From assembly GCA_023428585.1 (NCBI GenBank), contig JAEYXG010000192.1, positions 1 through 11,119 on the forward strand: a DNA stretch of 11,119 nt, in the 5' to 3' direction. The translations under genes were made by a program, and so were the position numbers. The notes under the pieces were generated by a model, which ran no database searches, was not told the DNA's origin, and saw only the letters and a program-made list of their open reading frames with translations. Each line of letters begins with the position of its first letter. Position 1 is the first letter of the stretch. Below, one piece after another: positions 6,073 to 11,119 of the stretch. This stretch comes from Bacteroidota bacterium (GTDB lineage Bacteria > Bacteroidota > Bacteroidia > Bacteroidales > Lentimicrobiaceae).

Positions 6073-7443
6073 ATGAAAATCTATAGCTTAATAAGAATTG
6101 TTATGTCTGTTCAATTTATTCTGATTTCTTTCATCTCTCTTGCTCAGGTTACTATTGTTATCAAGCCCGGACCAGGAGACGGTAAAGATGCATACGTGAA
6201 TAGCTATTATGAGAGAATGCTGGGTGATACCCCTAGCTTTATCGCTGCGGCATGGACATATTCCGGCATTGAAGGCATTGGGAGAAGTTTTATTCAATTT
6301 GAACTTCCGGAATTACCAGAAGAAACGCACAACTTTAAAGCAACGCTTAACTTCTATCATAATTACTCATCAAGTCATGTAGGTCATGGTGGTGATAATG
6401 CCGTTAAATTAGAAAGAATAACTGAAAATTGGACCGAAAACGATATAATGTGGTATTTTCAACCTGCAGTTACATCTCAAAATGCGGTTATTCTATCGGC
6501 TTCAACATCTGAAAATCAGGACTATCCAAACATAGATGTAACTCAATTAATCAAGGATATGTATGCTAATCCTGAATCAAGTTTTGGTATTAGAATGAGC
6601 CTTCTGGATGAAACAATTTATCGAAGCATGATATTTGCATCAAGTGATCATGGAGATGAGAATATTCGACCATCACTCATTATCACTTACGATACTTGTT
6701 ACATGCCTTCAGATCTTTTCAGTTATGATGTTCAGGGATTGTTTTGCCATTTCACTTATGAAGATTCTACTACAAATAGCTGGAACTGGAATTTTGGGAA
6801 TGGTTATGGCTCCACATTGCAAAATCCCTCTTATTTCTTTAATGAATCAGGGGCATATAATGTATGCTTAACTGCTGTAAACAATTGTGATACACTCACT
6901 TTCTGCCAATCAGTAACAATCTGCGAGGAACTAGCTCCTGCCTTTTCATACACGATTGAAGACATGAATGTTAACTTCACAAATTTAAGTATCAATGGCC
7001 TTGAGTATTTCTGGGATTTTGGCAATGGTTTTTATTCATTTTTAGAAAATCCGGAATTTCAATTTGAATACCCAGGAGAATACTTGGTCTGTCTTTCAGT
7101 GACTAATTTATGCGAAACAGCAACAATCTGTGATACTATTATAATTATTGAAGAAGAAGGATCACAATCCGGCGAATTGGGTACCAATTTCTTTGACTCC
7201 AATAATTCTACAATAATTGTTTATCCTAATCCGGCAAGAGATCAAGTCTTCATCAAATCAACTTCAGTAAAAATTTCTAGAATTGACTTATTCAATAGCC
7301 AGGGAGTATTTGTCAAAAGTTATTGTGTTGATGAGGCGTCAGATAATTATAGTCTATCTTTGCAAAATATAGTTTCAGGCTTCTACATTTTACGGATTAA
7401 TAATGATTCTGGAGTGATTACAAAAAGATTAGTGATTTCATAA
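6073..7443 (+). CDS. Secreted DNRLRE-PKD-PKD protein with T9SS type A sorting domain
   Basis: The 456-residue protein starts with a signal peptide (hydrophobic about 8-22, likely cleavage after SLA or LAQ near 24-25). Residues about 27-207 form a DNRLRE-type beta-sandwich: DAYVNSYY (39-46), RSFIQFELPELP (71-82), ATLNFYHN (90-97) and the closing RPSLIITYD (199-207). Two PKD-like domains follow, about 209-284 and 288-360, each with a W-x-F-G-N-G core (WNWNFGNGYG, FWDFGNGFYS) and cysteines spaced alike (VCLTAVNNCDT, VCLSVTNLCET). The end (382-456) is a T9SS sorting domain with YPNPARDQVFI, GFYILRI and a final KRLVIS, cleaved on passage through the outer membrane. It is probably a surface-bound or released adhesin or structural protein; no catalytic residues are evident. 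It lies 12 nt upstream of hddA on the same strand. Confidence 0.87.
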   Translation: MKIYSLIRIVMSVQFILISFISLAQVTIVIKPGPGDGKDAYVNSYYERMLGDTPSFIAAAWTYSGIEGIGRSFIQFELPELPEETHNFKATLNFYHNYSSSHVGHGGDNAVKLERITENWTENDIMWYFQPAVTSQNAVILSASTSENQDYPNIDVTQLIKDMYANPESSFGIRMSLLDETIYRSMIFASSDHGDENIRPSLIITYDTCYMPSDLFSYDVQGLFCHFTYEDSTTNSWNWNFGNGYGSTLQNPSYFFNESGAYNVCLTAVNNCDTLTFCQSVTICEELAPAFSYTIEDMNVNFTNLSINGLEYFWDFGNGFYSFLENPEFQFEYPGEYLVCLSVTNLCETATICDTIIIIEEEGSQSGELGTNFFDSNNSTIIVYPNPARDQVFIKSTSVKISRIDLFNSQGVFVKSYCVDEASDNYSLSLQNIVSGFYILRINNDSGVITKRLVIS

Positions 7444-7455
7444 GTTTGACTTTTC

Positions 7456-8478
7456 ATGATAATAAGAAGTAAAGCCCCTTTGCGACTTGGTCTGGCTGGC
7501 GGAGGAACTGATGTTGCCCCCTATTCTGACCTCTATGGTGGGGCAATCCTTAATGCTACCATAAGTTTGTATGCCTATGCTACCATCGTTCCGCGAAATG
7601 ATGGAATAATCGCCTTTCATTCAATTGATAAGGATGAGTATATCGAATTCGGGCCTACTACTGTATTGCCGGTTGATGGCAGTTTAAGTCTCCATAAGGG
7701 AATCTATAATAGAATTGTAGGTGAATTTGTCAGGCAACCACTATCATTTACGCTTTCCACCAGTGTTGATGCACCAGCCGGTTCTGGTTTAGGCACATCA
7801 TCCACACTCGTTGTTGCAATTCTTGGAGCATTTGCAGAATGGCTTAAGCTTCCTCTCGGTGAATACGACCTGGCTAAACTTGCCTATGATATTGAGCGCA
7901 TTGACCTTGGAATGGCCGGTGGTAAACAGGACCAATATGCTGCTACATTTGGCGGCGTTAACTTCATGGAATTCTCAGCTAATGATAAGGTTATTGTTAA
8001 CCCCCTTCGTATTAAGGATATTTATCTTAATGAGTTGGCCCATAATCTGGTGTTGTTTTATACTCAGACTAGCCGACTTTCATCAAAAATTATCGAAGCC
8101 CAGTCTGCAAACGTCATTAGTAAAAACCAGAAATCAATTGATGCCATGCATCAGTTGAAAAAGCAATCAGGTATGATGAAGGAGGCACTTCTTAAAGGGA
8201 ACCTTGATGAAATTGGCGAAATTCTCGACTTTGGATGGACTTTCAAGAAGCAAATGGCTGATGAGATTTCTAACCCTCTTCTTGATGAACTCTATGAAAC
8301 TGCCAAGGCTAATGGTGCTACCGGTGGTAAGATAAGTGGTGCCGGTGGTGGTGGCTTTATGATCTTTTATTGCCCCGGCGATAATCGCTCCCGTGTAATT
8401 GAATCATTGAAACCTTTTGGAGGTGAGGCAAAACGTTATGAGTTTACAACAAAAGGACTTGTAACCTGGAGTTTCTGA
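7456..8478 (+). CDS. hddA: D-glycero-alpha-D-manno-heptose 7-phosphate kinase (GHMP kinase)
   Basis: The 340-residue protein has the three GHMP motifs in order: the N-terminal RSKAPLRLGLAGGGTDV (4-20), the ATP-binding PAGSGLGTSS (107-116), and the C-terminal GGKISGAGGGGFM (290-302), plus GGKQDQYAA (155-163). The GGGTD start and overall length match HddA, which phosphorylates D-glycero-D-manno-heptose 7-phosphate at C1 to the alpha 1,7-bisphosphate, with ATP, in the cytoplasm. The presence of gmhA, hddC and gmhB downstream supports this over related sugar kinases such as fucokinase-like or galactokinase-like GHMP enzymes. The ATG at 7456 is the natural start, since the conserved core begins at residue 4. 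The gene is separated from gmhA by an unusual 387-nt gap. Confidence 0.9.
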   Translation: MIIRSKAPLRLGLAGGGTDVAPYSDLYGGAILNATISLYAYATIVPRNDGIIAFHSIDKDEYIEFGPTTVLPVDGSLSLHKGIYNRIVGEFVRQPLSFTLSTSVDAPAGSGLGTSSTLVVAILGAFAEWLKLPLGEYDLAKLAYDIERIDLGMAGGKQDQYAATFGGVNFMEFSANDKVIVNPLRIKDIYLNELAHNLVLFYTQTSRLSSKIIEAQSANVISKNQKSIDAMHQLKKQSGMMKEALLKGNLDEIGEILDFGWTFKKQMADEISNPLLDELYETAKANGATGGKISGAGGGGFMIFYCPGDNRSRVIESLKPFGGEAKRYEFTTKGLVTWSF

Positions 8479-8865
8479 TGGTTCCTGTCACCTATACTTA
8501 GTTCTTCATCAGCTCATTTTTTATCTCTTCGTTTATCAGCACTTTGTAATTGTTTTGTGATGGTTACAATTCAATAGCCTAACATCACATTATTTATAGC
8601 TTAATTGACACACTTCCATATCTACTTTCATGAACTATAATATTTTTGTCATCGTCTCTCAAATCTAATAAAGATATCAGGCTTGTTAAATGAAGTATAA
8701 GCATGAAATTATCCCCTTTTCTAATAAAGCCAAATGCAGAAAAAGTAATTTTTCGGGAAAGTAATGCATTAGGTCTTCATAAAGTTATCGCCATCATCTT
8801 ATCAAACCCAATTAAGGTCTATCTTTTGGTATATTTCTTAACTTTGTGCTCCAAATAATAAAATA
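8479..8865 (+). other. 387-nt gap between hddA and gmhA without a convincing gene
   Basis: The interval is AT-rich with stops in all plus frames except a 51-codon frame (8703-8858) that I do not trust. A hairpin can form between TGTGATG (8556-8562) and CATCACA (8583-8589), extended by TT/AA after a one-base bulge, followed by an AT-rich but not T-rich tract. Nearby TTGTAA/TTACAA (8544-8568) competes for the same bases. The right end holds the gmhA promoter box. It may separate the pathway into two transcription units, or be a remnant of a lost gene. Confidence 0.4.
8839..8846 (+). promoter_or_regulatory. -7 box of a putative promoter for gmhA-hddC-gmhB
   Basis: TAACTTTG matches TAnnTTTG exactly and lies 19 nt before the gmhA ATG at 8866. 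The distance to the start is the same as for the other -7 boxes in this window that precede genes directly. A TTTG at the ideal spacing upstream is not seen. Confidence 0.55.
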
Positions 8866-9447
8866 ATGAACAATAAAGTAAGGGACGTTCTCAAATCCTC
8901 CATATCTGTTAAACACGAAATTATAGAGAATGATGAGCTAATTGAAAAGATCAGCAATTCAGCCAGTGAAATTATTGAAGCATTTATAAGGGGCAATCGA
9001 GTTTATTTTTGTGGTAATGGCGGCAGTGCTGCTGACGCCCAACATCTGGCAGCTGAGTTTTCCGGCCGGTTTTATTATGATCGTCCTCCCCTTGATGCTG
9101 AAGCCTTGCATGTTAATACCAGCTATCTTACTGCTGTTGGAAACGACTATTCCTTCGATGAGATATACGCCCGGCTCATTAAAGGCAAAGGGATGAAAGG
9201 TGATATCCTGGTTGCATTGTCAACTTCAGGAAATTCAAAGAATATTCTCAGGGCAATTGCCGAAGCTCATCGCATTGGAATGACCATAGTAGGTTTCACC
9301 GGAATTACCGGAGGTTTAATGAAGGATTCCTGTGATATTCTGATAAATGTACCATCATCTGATACACCGCGTATTCAGGAAGCTCATATTACCATTGGTC
9401 ATATCATTTGCGAGATTGTTGAAAGCTCAATATTCCCCAGAAGCTGA
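8866..9447 (+). CDS. gmhA: Sedoheptulose 7-phosphate isomerase
   Basis: The 193-residue protein is a single SIS-domain isomerase that converts sedoheptulose 7-phosphate to D-glycero-D-manno-heptose 7-phosphate, the first step of the heptose pathway. Visible motifs are the phosphate loop CGNGGSAADAQH (49-60), with H60 and E64 in the positions of known GmhA zinc and catalytic residues, the second phosphate-binding loop LSTSGNSKN (118-126), and QEAHITIGH (171-179), where Q171 and H179 match catalytic positions. Length equals that of E. coli GmhA. The gene is preceded by an apparent promoter and its stop overlaps the hddC start in TGATG, so the two are translationally coupled. Confidence 0.94.
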   Translation: MNNKVRDVLKSSISVKHEIIENDELIEKISNSASEIIEAFIRGNRVYFCGNGGSAADAQHLAAEFSGRFYYDRPPLDAEALHVNTSYLTAVGNDYSFDEIYARLIKGKGMKGDILVALSTSGNSKNILRAIAEAHRIGMTIVGFTGITGGLMKDSCDILINVPSSDTPRIQEAHITIGHIICEIVESSIFPRS

Positions 9448-10163
9448 TGTTTATGCATTTCCCCGATATAATTATCCTTGCCGGTGGTTTTGGCAGCCGT
9501 TTAAAAGAGCAGGTAAACGATCGCCCAAAAGCTATGGCTTCGGTTAACGGGAAACCTTTTCTGGAATATCTTCTCAATTATATCTCGAAAGCCGGCTTTC
9601 AAAAAGTTATTCTCTCTACAGGTTATCTTAGTAAATCAATTGAGGACTATTTTAAAGATAGCTACCGGGCTATTGACATTGAATATGCGATTGAAAAAGA
9701 GCCTCTCGGCACAGGCGGTGCTATCAAGTTGGCAGCCAAGAAAGTCACTACCCCCTATTTTATTGTGATGAACGGTGATACCATGTTTCGTATTGACTTG
9801 CAACGTTTTTTCGAAGTCCATGTAGAGAAACTGGCCGAAATGACAATTGCCTTACGCAATGTTGATGATGCCTCAAGATACGGACAGGTTGAAATGACTG
9901 AATCAGGTATCATTACATCTTTCAAAGAGAAGTCATCACAAAGGACGCCCGGTTTGATAAATGGAGGCATCTATATTATTAAAACCAAGTACTTTAAGAG
10001 TTTCAACCATCCTGAAAAGTTCTCATTTGAGAACGACTGGATGCAGAAAAATGTGCAGTCCGGTGATTTCCTGGGTCAGGTTTTTAACGACTATTTCATT
10101 GATATTGGTATTCCTGAAGATTATAAACGAGCACAAGCAGAATTCAATGACTTTAAGGATTGA
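9447..10163 (+). CDS. hddC: D-glycero-alpha-D-manno-heptose 1-phosphate guanylyltransferase
   Basis: The 238-residue protein is a nucleotidyltransferase with the signature LAGGFGSRL (11-19), followed by DRPKAM (25-30), EKEPLGTGGAI (83-93) and the metal-binding NGD (109-111). It should join heptose 1-phosphate to GTP, giving GDP-D-glycero-alpha-D-manno-heptose, the last step of the pathway. By sequence alone a mannose or glucose 1-phosphate transferase is possible; the neighbouring gmhA, hddA and gmhB decide for HddC. The start codon at 9447 overlaps the gmhA stop; a second ATG two codons on (9453) is an equally possible start. The 3' end overlaps gmhB by 17 nt. Confidence 0.88.
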   Translation: MFMHFPDIIILAGGFGSRLKEQVNDRPKAMASVNGKPFLEYLLNYISKAGFQKVILSTGYLSKSIEDYFKDSYRAIDIEYAIEKEPLGTGGAIKLAAKKVTTPYFIVMNGDTMFRIDLQRFFEVHVEKLAEMTIALRNVDDASRYGQVEMTESGIITSFKEKSSQRTPGLINGGIYIIKTKYFKSFNHPEKFSFENDWMQKNVQSGDFLGQVFNDYFIDIGIPEDYKRAQAEFNDFKD

Positions 10164-10695
10164 TAAAACCTGGACCTTATTCCTTGATAGGGATGGCGTA
10201 ATAAATGAACGCCTGCCTGGTGACTACGTTAAATCAATTGATCAATTCAGATTTACTGCCGGGTGTTTGGAGGCTTTAGTGATTTTTGCAAAGTTATTTG
10301 ACCAAATTATAGTTGTGACTAACCAGCAAGGTATCGGTAAGGGATTGATGTCATCAACCGAGTTGGAAAGAATTCATAATCATCTCATCTCAGAAGTTAG
10401 TAAAACCGGTGGAAGAATTGATAATATATATGTTTCTCCGCATTTGCAGTCTGAACGTCACTTCACCAGGAAGCCTTCTGTAGGAATGGGAATTTTGGCA
10501 AAAAAGGACTTCAGGAGGATATCATTCCGGAAATCAGTTATGGTAGGAGACTCCCTAAGCGATATGCGTTTTGGCAAACGTCTTGGAATGCAGACAGTTT
10601 TTATAGGAGAGCCTAAAAAATCAAGAGAATGGACTCAATTGACCAACTTCTGTTATCCAGATCTTTTGTCTTTTGCGATATCTCTCAAGGAATAG
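10147..10695 (+). CDS. gmhB: D-glycero-D-manno-heptose 1,7-bisphosphate 7-phosphatase (HAD family), zinc site lost
   Basis: The 182-residue HAD-IIIA phosphatase removes the C7 phosphate from heptose 1,7-bisphosphate. Catalytic parts are FLDRDGVIN (12-20; nucleophile D14, acid/base D16), VVTNQQGIG (56-64), RKP (108-110) and VGDSLSDM (133-140). The loop that holds zinc in E. coli GmhB (Cys-x-His then Cys-x-Cys before RKP) is shortened and reads SPHLQSERHFTRKP (97-110), keeping H99 but none of the three cysteines. Its frame stays open far upstream inside hddC, but the ATG at 10147 places the HAD core at the normal distance from the start, so I chose it; this overlaps hddC by 17 nt. A histidinol-phosphatase-like role is the main alternative. 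Confidence 0.86.
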   Translation: MTLRIDKTWTLFLDRDGVINERLPGDYVKSIDQFRFTAGCLEALVIFAKLFDQIIVVTNQQGIGKGLMSSTELERIHNHLISEVSKTGGRIDNIYVSPHLQSERHFTRKPSVGMGILAKKDFRRISFRKSVMVGDSLSDMRFGKRLGMQTVFIGEPKKSREWTQLTNFCYPDLLSFAISLKE

Positions 10696-10724
10696 ATTTG
10701 TATAAAACCAATCTCTGATAAGGT

Positions 10725-10732
10725 TATTTTTG
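10725..10732 (+). promoter_or_regulatory. Possible -7 box upstream of glnN
   Basis: TATTTTTG fits TAnnTTTG and lies 58 nt before the glnN ATG. A TTTG occurs upstream at 10697-10700, but 24 nt away, longer than usual. The 95-nt interval also has a small AACC/GGTT inverted repeat followed by T's that is too weak to call a terminator of gmhB. Confidence 0.35.
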
Positions 10733-10790
10733 AAACATTTACCTATATATAATTGTTTTGAGAACTTAAGAATATTCAACCATCCTACAG

Positions 10791-11119
10791 ATGTCAAACA
10801 TTCGTTTTAACGCATTGCAGATGTCAATGCAACGCCCAAAAAGGCAATTACCTTCTATACCAAACCGTCCATCAGCATATTTCGGAGAACTAACCTTCAA
10901 TAAGGCAGCTATGAGCGACTTTTTGTCGCGGGAAGCCTTTAAGGCTGTTCAGGCTGCTGTTGAACAAGGTGTTAAGATTGAACGTCGAATTGCTGATCAG
11001 ATTGCTTCAGGTATGAAATCATGGGCGATATCAAAAGGGGCCACACATTTTTCTCATTGGTTTCATCCGCTAACCGGTGCCACTGCTGAGAAGCATGATG
11101 CTTTTATTACACTCCTTGA
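10791..11119 (+). CDS. glnN: Glutamine synthetase type III, N-terminal part (3' end outside window)
   Basis: The frame from the ATG at 10791 is open for 109 codons to the right edge; the final TGA letters are out of frame, so the gene continues. The N-terminus follows type III glutamine synthetase closely: RFNALQMSMQR (4-14), AYFGELTFNKAAM (29-41), KIERRIADQIASGMKSWA (63-80, landmark), then the THFSHWFHPLTGATAEKHD region (85-103), which is the strongly conserved H-W-F-x-P-x-T-x-x-T-A-E-K-H-D block. GSIII is a large (about 700-730 residue) enzyme forming glutamine from glutamate, ammonia and ATP in the cytoplasm, and is common in Bacteroidota. The catalytic domain is not in view. It is not functionally tied to the heptose genes and seems to have its own promoter. 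Confidence 0.93.
   Translation, partial: MSNIRFNALQMSMQRPKRQLPSIPNRPSAYFGELTFNKAAMSDFLSREAFKAVQAAVEQGVKIERRIADQIASGMKSWAISKGATHFSHWFHPLTGATAEKHDAFITLL

Noticed and set aside
8703..8858. 51-codon open frame between hddA and gmhA (starts MKLSPFLIKPNAEK)
   Set aside because: Not recognised, overlaps the gmhA -7 box, and has no start signal or family pattern; length is within chance for AT-rich DNA.
9961..10146. Long N-terminal extension of the gmhB frame inside hddC
   Set aside because: The extra 62 residues are the shadow of hddC in another frame; the HAD core starts normally from the ATG at 10147.
1..11119. Mobile elements, CRISPR arrays, toxin-antitoxin or defence genes
   Set aside because: No regularly spaced repeats, transposase or integrase motifs, or known defence domains were seen; the tRNA has no visible duplicated 3' end as an attachment site within the window.

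Overview
The window looks like a chromosomal segment from a member of the Bacteroidota, probably Bacteroidales-like. It is AT-rich and carries a type IX secretion (T9SS) C-terminal sorting domain, families largely confined to this phylum (DUF4831, DUF4199, type III glutamine synthetase), almost no Shine-Dalgarno sequences, and several copies of the phylum's TAnnTTTG -7 promoter box. I see no insertion sequence, CRISPR array, phage gene or integrase.

Left arm (1-3093), all on the minus strand. Read in the direction of transcription it holds an SRP RNA (4.5S/ffs type) with its promoter, a YciO-type member of the Sua5/YrdC/YciO family, a small cupin overlapping it by 4 nt, tRNA-Lys(UUU) with its own promoter and terminator, a DUF4831 lipoprotein-sized secreted protein, and a Yip1-family membrane protein that runs off the left edge. 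Two of these genes (Yip1 and the SRP RNA) were found by reading the minus strand directly.

Right arm (3132-11119), all on the plus strand. A DUF4199 membrane protein, a GtrB/DPM1-like GT2 glycosyltransferase and a GT4 glycosyltransferase form one tight operon. After a 256-nt gap comes a secreted DNRLRE-PKD-PKD protein with a T9SS sorting domain, only 12 nt upstream of hddA. After a 387-nt gene-free gap come gmhA, hddC and gmhB, which overlap each other. The window closes with the first 109 codons of a type III glutamine synthetase.

How the genes fit together: gmhA, hddA, gmhB and hddC make up the whole known route from sedoheptulose 7-phosphate to GDP-D-glycero-alpha-D-manno-heptose. With the two glycosyltransferases upstream they suggest synthesis of a heptose-containing surface glycan. 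The T9SS cargo gene placed inside this block invites the idea that the glycan decorates or anchors T9SS-exported proteins, but that link is inference from position only. Nothing here is clearly a new system. The points most worth a second look are the T9SS/heptose arrangement, a GmhB lacking most of its zinc ligands, an SRP RNA with a shortened apex, and a tRNA terminator that abuts the next gene's promoter.
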